Shown: positions 12,401 to 23,075 of the stretch, piece by piece
Position numbering within the stretch: the first letter of the stretch is position 1
Layout of the letters: each line of letters opens with the position of its first letter
Origin: Orthonyx spaldingii
Lineage: Eukaryota > Chordata > Aves > Passeriformes > Orthonychidae
Reading direction: 5' to 3'
Length of the DNA stretch: 64,000 nt
NCBI GenBank assembly: GCA_013397795.1
Contig: VZTJ01002665.1
Location: 284,214-348,213 of the forward strand
Program-made: the position numbers and the translations under genes
Notes under the pieces: model-generated
What the model saw: the letters and a program-made list of their open reading frames with translations, nothing else
Databases searched by the model: none
Told to the model about the DNA's origin: nothing

Positions 12401-14480
12401 TAGGTGAATGACCTGGTTCACACAGCTGTTTAAAGACAGAGAAATAGAAGTTGGTGTTTTTATTGTCCAGAAAAGGAAAGGTATTCCAAAGAGCCGACAA
12501 ATAATTCTACATAACCCATAGCAGTCCTGTTGGCACAGGATACGGTATTGTTTTCTAAGTTTAAACAGTAATAAGAGACTGTGCGTACGTATCCTGATAG
12601 TGTCAATTGTATTCCTGACAAAATCACGAGAGACTCAAGAAGTCTCAATGCTTAGAACACATCCCCTTTTGCACTGCAGGGCTGGAAATGCCAAGTGGCT
12701 GCTGTCGCTAGCTCATCCTGTGTATCCCTGTGGAACGCTGGCTGCTGCTGTCGGAGCCAGTTTAAAACTAACAATTATTCTTGGCAGCACAAACACGTAC
12801 GAAAGCAGAGGTGTGAACAGGGACACGTACTGTCACCAGGGATGCTGGGCACTGTGGTGAAGCCTAGGCAGCCCATCAATTAGCCCTGCAGAAGCCAGGA
12901 ATGGGAACTCAGAGCGACATGGAGCCGCAGTCACGGTGAGACAACCACATGTCTTTTTCAAGAGGGAATCTGAGCACAAGGGTGGGCACTGGCAGTGCCA
13001 CAGGGTTTACACCACATGCACGGCAGAGGCAGTGTCTTCAGGGGCCACACCAGGCTCAGCTGAAGCAAACAAGGATTTAATATTCCTTTTTTAATAGTAG
13101 GACAAATTTGAAGATTTTTTTAAAAAGCCCTCTCGAAATTATATGACATCCTGGAAAAGAAGGAGTGCTCCTGAACGCACCAAGTTTGGAGTAATTTTGG
13201 GATCAAATGATGCCATAGAATAACTGAATAAGGGTCTGCCAGGCTGCAGGTTCTCATTCTTCCCTTCTTTCTCAGCTCAGGTCAAATCTTTCCACATGCA
13301 GTTATGAGCTTCCCTTATTCCTTAGGTGCCTGACCTAAATTAAGCCTAGTTTGCAGAAGAATTTAGTTGCAGCTGCTGTACAAGGCAACACATAAAGAAC
13401 ATGCACACATCACTCTACCTGGTACAACAAATGTACTTCTTGGACTGAATAATCTGGAAATACTTCCAGGCTCTGGTTTTCTGTTTGTAATATGATGGCA
13501 ATGCTCTTCCTTGCATTTTAGGGATGTTCAACAAACACTTTATTTTGTGAAGTTTTGGTACGTTTTTTATAATATTCACCATGACAGTATCAGAAAGAAA
13601 CATGTGATTCTGTCCTCATAGCCAGGTTTATTTACCAAAGAGTCCATAATGGATGGGAAGACCATCTGAGTGAGCTCAAGTGTTCTTAAGTGAGCTCAGA
13701 ATAATGTGCAAAGACCAAAATGAGATCCTTCACATCCTTTTCCCACACTTTCCAGTTGCCTCCATGCTTTGTTGTGTTTCAGTCTCCTCTCCATCCCCTG
13801 ACTTCCACCTCAGTGTTCACACACTTCAGGTTCCCCCAGCTCTCTGCCAGGATTCCTTTTGTCTGTTTACTTCTCCAAATTATCTCCTTCTCATGCATGT
13901 CTCACCTCCTCTGAATGCAGTTCAACTGATGTCCTTCATGTAGACTAGACACAAACAGTTTTTAAAAAACCCTAAAAAGCTATACTTTCAGTTATCTGGT
14001 TTTAAAGCTGCTTTGGCCTGAAATAGTTAGGAATTGCAAGTTCTAGGGAAGTCCCACTCCAGGCCCTGGAGCATGTCCCATGCTCATGAACCCACCAGAG
14101 AACAAAGCCTGCAATCACTAGCTGGCCTCTGGCAAGCACATGTGAACTGCAGCTGGCTTGGTTTTTATCCAAAGCTCTATGAATTGGCCAAATTTTCACT
14201 GAGAGTATAAAAAGTCCATCTCAGCAGTAAGGTTAAATTTTGTCCAGTTCCAAGTCCCTCTTCCAATAAGAAAAAAAGCACCACAGCTTTTCAAAGATTG
14301 CCAGAGTACTGGGAGGGGGATGTGGATTTTTGTTTGTCTTCAATCTGGCCATGATCAGATTAAGAAAAAAAGGTGCTCTCAGAAACATGAACTGTTTTGG
14401 CTGAAACTTTGAAGAAAACCCAGCCTTCAACGCACACCTGGCAAGCAAAATGTGGCTTAAATATTTGCTAATTGTGCAAA

Positions 14481-14520
14481 ATTAATAAATAATAATAAAT
14501 ATATATAAATTATAAATAAA
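14481..14520. repeat. AT-rich low-complexity tract
   Basis: Run of TAAATAATAATAAATATA type, imperfect (TAAA)/(TA) units. Confidence 0.8.
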
Positions 14521-15837
14521 CCCAGGATTGAGAAGGCAAGATGCATTGGACAGTCCAAAACTTAGGTTGCAGTATCAGCCATGTATATAGCTTGCATCTT
14601 TCCCTCCCTCAGCCTCAAACTCTGAGAAAATTTGGACTTAAGGATCGATGTGGGATTGGTTGTGGTTTGGATCAGTCTTTGTTTTTAACTGGATGTCTTC
14701 AGTGAATCCATTTTATGATTGCAGATATCTCAGATTTGCTTTCTGTGTAATGAAGTTTGGCTACTTGAGCTAAACCCAGTAATATGCCTAGACAGTTTGG
14801 CTATACAAATGAGGTTACAAAGGTTTAACTAAACCAAAGGGCTGAAGCAGAGAGTAGCTAAGTCATGTGCAGAATATCTAAGTGTTTTGTTTCCTCGTGT
14901 AAGCAAATAGTGTGTTTTGTTCACTGGATATCAGTTTCTAACACTGTCCCTGAGTGTACCTTCATCGTCCAGCACTGATGTGTCTCATGTGCTCGGAATC
15001 GGTCTTGCCACCCAGGTGGGGTCAGTGTTGCTATAACCAAACTGGTTGGCTGATATTACTAACTTCTGCCTGGGAGAATTTTGACAACTTGATTATAAAA
15101 TGCATTTGAAACATGAGATTTAAGGCTGAAGGAAAGAATGCAGACTTTAATTGAAAAGAGAAACGATTCCTGCCACGAAGCAGACCCTACAGCACACAGT
15201 TCCTCAGTCATACAGTGTGCCAGTACTACATGTTATCAACAGCCATGTACCTCGGATATCCAGGCTCATGGGGTTCATTTTTGGGGGTTTCATCCTCCTC
15301 TTTAGCCCCTCAGATAAGCTGGCCTGCCAGAGCAGCTGGAGTTTGCATCTTCATGCTGTGCAAGCTGGTTGTGAGAGGCAGGGCTGTAAGACCCTAGCGC
15401 TCTGCCAAGCCTCATATCCTTCTCTGTTCTGGATCCAAGAGTTCCTCTTACACCACCTGCCACCTCAGTGACTCTGTTGAGTTTGCACAGGAACAGAGCC
15501 AAGGAGCAGCTTCAGACAAACAGCAGGTCAAGAGGCAAGTATGAGCCAAGAGGCTTGTCCAGTGTTTGTTAAGATGTAATTTGTTCACAACAGCAGCAGC
15601 TCAGCCAGCATCTTGGATTAAACCCCAGAATCTGGGCCCAGCTGACACATGTGGTGTGGATGCTGTCTTACACATTGTCTGACACGAGCCTCCCCTTGCT
15701 CATATCCACTCCCAAGGCACTCAGCTACCACAGTCCTGTGGGCCTCCCTCCTCTGTGTATTTTGCCTTTTTTACCTCTGCTGTCATCACTGATCAAACCG
15801 CAGCCGTGATCACTGGGGTACCAGCTACTTTTTTCCC

Positions 15838-15875
15838 TGAAAATGAACGAAAATGAACTCAAATGAACTCAAACT
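15838..15875. repeat. Short tandem repeat of about 10 bp
   Basis: Three to four imperfect copies of a unit close to AAATGAACTC stand in a row. The array is short and has no evident function. Confidence 0.75.
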
Positions 15876-16499
15876 CACCTGTCCTCTCAGCAAGCCACAG
15901 TCACCAGTGGGTGACACCCCATCCCTGCAAGCTCAGCCCCTGCTGGAGGCAGGAGCCTGGGGCTGAACACCCCATCTTATCCTACTTTCCATCCCCAGTA
16001 TCCCTGCAGTGATATGGGCTAGCTCAGCTTTTTGAAACATTTCACACCGAATTCCTGTCCTGGGAGAAGCTCTTACACTGAGCTACACAGAAGGACCAGA
16101 GGGATGTGGCAGTTTGTAAGCCGAGGGGCTAGAGCTGTAAGGGGTAGTTATTATCCAGCAACAAGCACTTGCAGATGCCAGGCACGCTTCGGGACTGCGG
16201 CACTGCCCGTCCTGGCTCTGCGCTGGCACTCTGGCCACGGCAAGCACCTCAGCACTGGGAATGCATGGGTGTTTGGGCATAAGGACTGGGAGCTTTTCCT
16301 TTCCATTATCTTGTGTTTTGCCACATTAAACCACAAATACAAAAGGGACACACTGATTTTTCATTGCAGTAAGGAAGTCAATCCCAGATCTTTCTGCGTG
16401 GTTTATGATGAAGCTTCAAACCTGAGGTGCCCTGCATGCGTGTCTTTTGTGATGCAGTGGCTACTCTAAGGTAACCAATGTACATTAAGAAGGCACGTT

Positions 16500-17330
16500 C
16501 TGTTGGACAGATATTCCCTAAGGAGTCCTGTGCCAGAGCGCTGGGCATCCCGGGCTGTGAGATGGATTCTTCCCACCTGCCCTTTGTAGATAATCCTGCT
16601 TTGCCCAAACAAGCCCCAGGTGCAGCCACTGCTCAGAGCTGCCATCTCCTCTTCCCTGCGCGGTGAGAGGCAGCGCCTGTGGGAAACACGGCTGGAAGGG
16701 ATCCCTGGAGAGAGGCTCTGGCTCTCGCAGCAGGGAGACTTGGCAGCACTGGGAATAGGGGTCAATAAGGAAGGCAAGCCCGAAGATCCAGGGCAGGCAC
16801 TGTAATACCAAAAGGCAAAGAAGAGAGGAAGGGAGACAATTAAGCACTAATGAGAACAGAGCGCGCTGCCGGCATTTGCGGGTGCCCGCAGAGATGGGGT
16901 ACGACTTGGGGCTCCGCCGGCTCGGGAAAGGAAGGGATGCAGCACGGCTCGGGGCTCGGCAGGCTCGGGAAAGGAAGGGATGCAGCACGGCTCGGCAGGC
17001 TCGGGAAAGGAAGGGATGCGGCACGGCTCGGGGCTCGGCAGGCTCAGGAGAGAAGGGCAGCGGGCTCTCGAAGGCAGCTCCAGCCCAGCGCTTGCATCTA
17101 CCACCATCTCGTGGCGAACCAGCAGATCCCAGGGCCGGGCCGTTCTCTCCATCGACAGCAAAGGAAAGGGGCAGAGAGCTGATCCTCGCGTTTTACAGTC
17201 AGCGCTGCCCCTGTGGCCCCCGGCACAGGGAGAGGCCGGGAGCTCACTGAGCGGGTCTGACCAAGGGAAAGCGGCAGTGGGTTCGTTCCCAGGCCACGTG
17301 CCCAGCCCAGGACAGTTCATTCCCAGGAGA
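16500..17330. promoter_or_regulatory. Orphan CpG-rich region with minisatellite
   Basis: A block of high GC and frequent CpG (for example GCGCGCTGCCGG, GGGTGCCCGC, CTCCGCCGGCTCGGG) stands in otherwise AT-rich surroundings, about 10 kb downstream of AGPAT5. The GC content keeps frames open on both strands (for example 16,847-17,320 minus and 16,980-17,411 plus), but their products are low-complexity translations of the repeat, so I do not call a gene. It could be a promoter of an unrecognised transcript (such as a lncRNA), an orphan CpG island, or a GC-rich expanded minisatellite. The function is inference only. Confidence 0.45.
16919..17060. repeat. GC-rich minisatellite, 36-43 bp units
   Basis: There are about 3.5 copies of a unit that begins GGCTCGGGAAAGGAAGGGAT and ends in GCTCGGCA. 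The first and third copies are 43 bp. The second is 36 bp, having lost a 7-bp GGGGCTC-like piece. The last copy is degenerate. CpG-rich. Confidence 0.9.
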
Positions 17331-18027
17331 TGTGCAATAAGTGCTCAGACCAGGACAGGCCCGAGTGACAGACCTGAGCTTGTGTGCACTCACCAGGCCC
17401 ACAGAACCTGAGTTAGAGACCTGCCTTCCAAGGAGCCCTCGGTCCTGAGGGGTGCTGCAAGAGGATGTGACGCATCTCTTCCAACACTGGCATAAATACA
17501 CTGCAAAGCAGAGAGGAAGAAAAGATCCTGCCTGCTCCTCTCTGTGTGGGATGGTCAAATAAACGAAACCAGTGACAGTAGCAAGAAAAGTTCACAGTAG
17601 AAATTAAGAAAATCAGCTCTAGAAAACAGAATTTCATGGGAGTGCAGAGAAAGAAGAGGGCTGCCAAAATGGTGGAGAAGATTTATGATTTCCTACTGAA
17701 AATACGTGAAGCAGTTTTGAGCTTCAGTTTAGCTGCTTTTAGAAACTGGTGACACAGTAACAAGCCTTAATGCACCATGCTTTATGTAGGAGACTCACTT
17801 AATGCACCATGGACTAATTTCTACATTTGAGGTGTGGTGTGGGGGTCAGCGAGCTGCAATCTGAGCCAGATCGCAGTAGGCTGAGGACTAAGGCAAGGCA
17901 AACCCAGTGATGCTTACTGAGCACCCTCAGAAAACAAAGTATCCAAACAAACACTGAGTGTTTCATGTGTGTGGTTTGCCCATGCAGAGCCTAGTTAGCT
18001 GGGCCTCAGATTCCATGTATTGACTAA

Positions 18028-18157
18028 CCAGAACACCCTCAGCTGGAAGGGACCCACAAAAATAATTTAGTCCAACTCATAAAAGAATGGCCCATATAGG
18101 AACTGAACCCACAACCTTGGCATTATTAGCATACTCTGATCAAATGAGGCAATCTCA
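18028..18157 (-). mobile_element. tRNA-Ile/CR1 SINE (TguSINE1-like)
   Basis: Read on the minus strand, 18,157-18,088 resembles tRNA-Ile(AAU). It keeps an anticodon-loop-like GCTAATAATGCCAAGG, a B-box-like GGGTTCAGTTCC, and a 3' end ATATGGGCCA. A CR1-like 3' tail follows (plus-strand view: CAGCTGGAAGGGACC and AGTCCAACTC). A tRNA-Ile head plus CR1 tail is the structure described for the zebra finch SINE TguSINE1, which points to a passerine genome. The A-box region is degenerate, so this is a retroposon copy and not a functional tRNA gene. Confidence 0.8.
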
Positions 18158-18505
18158 CAGAACAAACTACTTTCCCTCCCCCCTCAATCTCCTACTTTGC
18201 TGCAAAAGCCGGAGAGAAGAAGAGCGATCCCTGTGCTTTGACTTCCATCTGCTCCAGAAAAAAAGACTTTCTTCTCTCATTTTTGAAGGTTCCCTAGTGT
18301 GGACTGTTTTGCCTATGAATCCTGTGCCAAGCCCTCTGCATTCCTTTGCTCAATTCTTGGCTGTCCTAGCTAGGAAAAGGGTGTCTGATTTAAATCTGTG
18401 AGTGGTGATCAACAGGTCCCTAAGCTCTAGCTGTGCAGACAAAGCATTTGGCATCACACTTGTCTCAGATATCTTGAGACATCCATGATATACACAGCTA
18501 GAGAA

Positions 18506-18544
18506 GATCTGGACTCCCTTATAGCAGAGAGAAGAGTCCAGACC
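18506..18544. repeat. Short inverted repeat
   Basis: Arms GATCTGGACTC (18,506-18,516) and GAGTCCAGACC (18,534-18,544) are complementary at 10 of 11 positions around a 17-nt loop. Function unknown. Confidence 0.7.
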
Positions 18545-18640
18545 CTTTTACTTCTCTATACTGTCATTTGGGAAATAAATGTATATCCAGTGTTTCCTTC
18601 ATCTGAAAAATTTTAGACAATTCCAGGACCAGATGAAACA

Positions 18641-18735
18641 GAGCTTAGCCTGATTCATTCTATTGACTATATGTCTGCAGGCTGTAAGGAGAGCCCAGCC
18701 TGATTCATTATATTGACAATACGTCTTTATGGAAA
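18641..18735. repeat. Tandem duplication, 50-bp period
   Basis: GAGCTTAGCCTGATTCATTC at 18,641 recurs as GAGCCCAGCCTGATTCATTA at 18,691. The similarity continues through TATTGACTATATGTCT versus TATTGACAATACGTCT. About 1.8 copies. Confidence 0.85.
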
Positions 18736-21700
18736 GCCCAGTCCGAGCAGCTCAGGCGCAGACATCCGTGGGAGAGATTGCCTTCCTTGAGCCAGGTGGA
18801 TGCTGGCCCCTGTCCCTCTGCCTCCACTGGGGCATCAGAGATGCCTCAGCACCTGCAGCCCAGGGAGAAGGGCTGCAGGCAGCGTAGCTACCCCTGGGCA
18901 GAGGGGTCATCTCCTACCATCCTCTGCCCCTGGGCTGGGGCACAGAGGTTGGTGGGGATGCCATCCTCCTGGGGGTTGTTAAAAACTGAGCTGCCAAAGC
19001 AATGTGTGCATGGTTTGGCTTGTGTGTCTGGAAACCCTCTCTCAGAGTGTCCCACCCTCCTCCCTTTTGATAATGGGCCTGGGCAGAGATCTGCCCTCCT
19101 GTCAGGTCTGCTTTCTCTGCCTCCTTGTTTTCTTGATATCCAGCTAATATGGAGCTGCTTGTTTTGTCCTGTGGAGACCAACAGAAGCTGAGTTATATTT
19201 AGCAATGTTCCCATACAAAAGATCAGTCTTGTTAGGCAATGTTGGATGTACTGCATCTAGTGAAGTACATGGCTAAGTGCCATGCTCTGATCCAGAAATT
19301 TCTATTGCTCAAGCAAACAGGAAGCCCAGAAAATGCAATTATGTGCCTACTTTTAGAAGGAAAAATCTAAGCCATGGTTAGATGTATTTCTACCTTACTT
19401 CAGAAACTTCTAAAATGCATTTCAAGGCATTGAGTGGTACACTTAGAAGACGATCAAGAAACAAACCTTGAAGCTTAACACCATTATTCACACTGAAAGC
19501 TCGGCACAGTGAGATGGCTGGGGCTGTGGACTCTGCGCAGGGTTCAGCTGTGACACATCCCCATTGGGTTCAGTGTAAATTACTCCTATCTCGTTTTCAA
19601 CAAACTTGCATTAAAGTCACTGGACTGTTACAAGTTTTATTTCTCCTCTCAGGCAAGATCACTTGCTCTGTGGTGCTAATGATCTCCTAAGTGTTCCTGT
19701 TGTTTAACTCTCCATGCAGAGTGATGCATGATGAAAGCAGGGCTGTATTTTATTACATTATAATAGTGTTTCTCAAACTGCTGTAATGAAATACCTGCAG
19801 CAGAGCCAGAATGTCCGAGGCATCCTGGTGTGTATTCAACAACATACCATATGTGGCTGTGTTCTATCTGTGCAGCCCACAGTCAAAGAGAACCAAAGAG
19901 CAGAAAATGGAGGAATTGGTCTTGTCTCACATTAGAGAGACTGGGCTCTATGAGAGCAGAGCTTTGCAAAGCTCCCTGTGGCCTCTCTTCATGAGTGAAC
20001 TATGGAAGGACAGACAAACCAGCATCGCCTCTCTCAAAACAGGCCATCATTCTAACTTCTGTCCTTGCTAATATATTCACTGCAACTTACAACTTCCCTC
20101 ATCTCCACAATGTACCCCTTATCATCAAGATCAAGCACATGCTTTTATTGCTCACAGACAACATAATTCATATTGCCAACAGCTTGGTTTATATTTAGTT
20201 GATATTAAAAGCTCAGGGAACCAAATAAAAGACACTATTGGCTCTGAGAAGCTCTCTGCTCTGCAGGCAGTCAGATGAGATGACCTTGAGAGCTCCCCCA
20301 TTGCTGGTTGCTGCAGTAATCACTGCTGCTGAGAAAATGAGCCTGAACAGGATGAATTCAGCACACAATTTCATTACATTTTTCTGTACTTGTGGGGCTT
20401 TTAATGGAAAAACACCCCACATTCTCAGCTGTCAACTTTGCTTCTTTATTCAGTTGTTCTAAAGGTTTCTATCATCCTTCATGCTGTCTTCCCTCTTTTT
20501 GTTCCCTTCCTTGTGGTTTCTAGAACACTGCTCTCTTAGCCAGACACGCAGTGTATCTCTGTGTTGTTTGCTTGTATGCTTGCTACTTCTATTACTTTAT
20601 CTCGATCTGTCCCTCTGTCTTTTACCTCTCTTCACTTTCAGGTACTCTTCTCCCCATCTTTTTTTGCCTTGTGCTTTTTGTATCCTGAATTACATGCTCT
20701 TACTTGGACTGGATCTTTATTTTTGCATGTAAAACCCATTGCATTTCTCTAATCTCTTGTACAATCTCACCACCACTTACACTACACTGACTTCATTGAT
20801 TTCAGGGGAACTGGAATGGATAAAAGGATGATTCAGTTTGGAAGAGATCAAAAGCCGGACATTACAAAGTGGTAAAATGAGGAAGAGAAAGCTTATAATA
20901 ATCTTTAAGTGAGATGTTCCTGGGTTGCAAAGGGAAAACTGCCTGGATCTGCTAGACACAGGAGCAGAGCTGCTGGCATGACTGCAGAGTGCAGGCTGGG
21001 CATGCCACAAACTCACTTGAGCTTTCCAGAGCCAAGTAAATACGGGGTCAGGTCTCATGCACCACTTCCCAGCATTCTTATGGAAGAGCAATGCATTCAT
21101 CCAATAGACACAGTCCCACATAACAAGTGAATTTTGGCCTACAGATGTCTGGGGAAACTCACATTATACAACCTGCATTTGATCACCTTTTTCCCTTGTC
21201 ATTTGACTTCCTTTTTCACTCTGTCAATGATGGAGAGCTCTTCTTTTTCCCACCATATTTGTCTCTGGGCTATGAAACACAAAGAACATTTGTTCAAAGA
21301 ATCTGATATAACTTGTTAAGGACAAAGAAGTAATGGAACTAGGGAGACTATTTTTATTTACAAAAACAGTGCTAGTGTGAGGCAGTTATACAGCTCAGCA
21401 GCACTTTCCATTGCCATAGTTTATTCCTGGGCTTGTGCTTGGGTCAGCAGAATAGCAGCTTAATTGCTAGACTGTGCTAGAAAGAAACATGAGAGCAAAA
21501 TTAAGGACCAGACTTAACAGCAATGAGTCTCTGAGCCAGGCTCAGTTATTTCAGTCACTTTCCTGACGACAGAGCTTGCAGGGCTGGTAATACTGCCAGC
21601 AGCATGGCAGCAAGTAGGGTGAGGCTTCTATTTCAGTTTATTAGTATGCATTCATAAAAGGTTGTGTTTAATCCAGGCTAATATAGCCACAATGTTTTAC

Positions 21701-22924
21701 TATCTCAAACACGCTCATCCTATATAACTCCCATTAGATGTGTTCATAGCCCCCTGAATGACATAGATGTCATTCCAAGCCCCTTCAAAGTCCCCAGGAC
21801 ATCAGGATGAGTATATCCCCTTACTGTTCCGATGGTTCCAGTAAAAGAACAATTTTCAAGTGTTCAAATGCTCTGTCCAACATAATGGTTTAAAAATCAA
21901 AATAAAAGCAAAAGAACAACATTAACTAGGAGGCAGACCCTGTAAGACTACCTTTGCAAAGCTCACCTGCTGAATAGCCTGTGGTGGCCAGCCCAGCCCA
22001 GTGGGTGCTGGCCATGCCATGGGTCTCCACCAGCCTCTGGTCACTGCAAATAGAGAGCACAGCCCGTCCCAGTGATGACAGAAACTATCAGGGATCACAC
22101 TCTGTTTTTCACATTGCTGCTAACACGAAATCAGAACAGCACTGAAATTGCTGTAAAGCTGAAAAGTGGATAAAGTGGATAAAGCTGTGGAAGTGGATAC
22201 AATGTAGAAGTATATTAAATTGATCTTTTTTAATTGCATGATATTACAAATTTCTCAAAATAGCTGCACTAAAAGTTGTCTTGACAACAATCTCAGTGAA
22301 AATGCAGTAATTTTCTCTTTCACCTAGAGCAAATTATAATGGGAATATGAGTATACCATCCCTTAAATAGAACTGTCAACTTTTTTACTAAAATAAATTC
22401 CTCATTTTCACTTTACAATGGATATACTTTCCATAGCAGGCATGTTTAAGAGTTAATTTTTCTAATGAACACAGACAGCAGCCTGACTTTCCCATGCTGC
22501 CCTGGAGATGCAGTATTGACTTACATTTTGTTGTCTAAAACTCTCAGGATTGTATGCGCTGACTAAACTGGCATTTTGGTTCCAGCTTTTCACCTGTCCC
22601 CATGCATGTCCCCATCATTTCCCATTTTTCCATCAGTTTATATAACTCCTCATGCTGCAGCCCATAGATGCCTGCATCTTGCTCCACTGGGTGCTGTCCT
22701 TGGCCAAGAGCATCAGGGAAGGTAATATTTTCTCCTGGCTGCCTTTTCTCAAAGGAAAAATAGACCAAGGTTTGCAGAGAGGCTTCATTTAGGCACCACA
22801 TGTGCTCAAGTGGTTAAAAACCAGGCCTGGCACTTGGTGATACAGTTCAAATTCTATCACCATGACTCTCAACAGGGTAGTTAAGTTTTATAATTCCTCT
22901 TGCTTCTCACGGAGCTTGGGCTTA

Positions 22925-23075
22925 CATAATCACAGTAAGGTTGAGGTGGAAAGGGACCTCAGAAAATCATCCGGCCCAGGTCCAGGATCACCTAGCAGGG
23001 TCGCCTACAGCAGGTTTCCCAGAACCCTGGCCAGTCGGGTTTTCCAAATCTCCAGGGCTGGTTCATGGGGTGCTA
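22925..23075 (-). mobile_element. CR1 LINE 3' fragment
   Basis: The plus strand reads as the reverse complement of a CR1 3' end: GGTTGAGGTGGAAAGGGACC, then CAGGATCACC and TTTTCCAAATCTCCAGG. Truncated and diverged. Confidence 0.75.

Larger units (their letters stand above)
6466..16000. other. Intergenic stretch downstream of AGPAT5
   Basis: No gene recognised. The left part (to about 10,000) is AT-rich and may still belong to a long AGPAT5 3' UTR. The part at 10,300-11,760 is more GC-balanced and has overlapping opposite-strand open frames (- strand 11,009-11,476, 155 codons; + strand 11,165-11,722, 185 codons) without recognisable domains. T-runs lie near 7,853 and 8,447, and an AT-rich simple repeat lies at about 14,481-14,520. 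No clear interspersed repeat was recognised. Confidence 0.5.

Noticed and set aside
16518..17411. Several 110-168 codon frames on both strands
   Set aside because: They are produced by a GC-rich minisatellite with few stop codons; the products are low-complexity repeats, and frames overlap on both strands.
18088..18157. Functional tRNA-Ile gene
   Set aside because: The T-arm and anticodon loop are recognisable, but the D-arm/A-box is degenerate and a CR1-like tail follows, so it is a SINE copy.
18778..19191. 137-codon plus-strand frame of GC-richer composition
   Set aside because: An opposing minus frame overlaps it, no family is recognisable, and there is no splice or promoter context. It is kept only as intergenic sequence.
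20481..20752. Leucine-rich, membrane-like frames
   Set aside because: They come from a pyrimidine-rich stretch, which translates to Leu/Phe/Ser in several frames. No family recognised.
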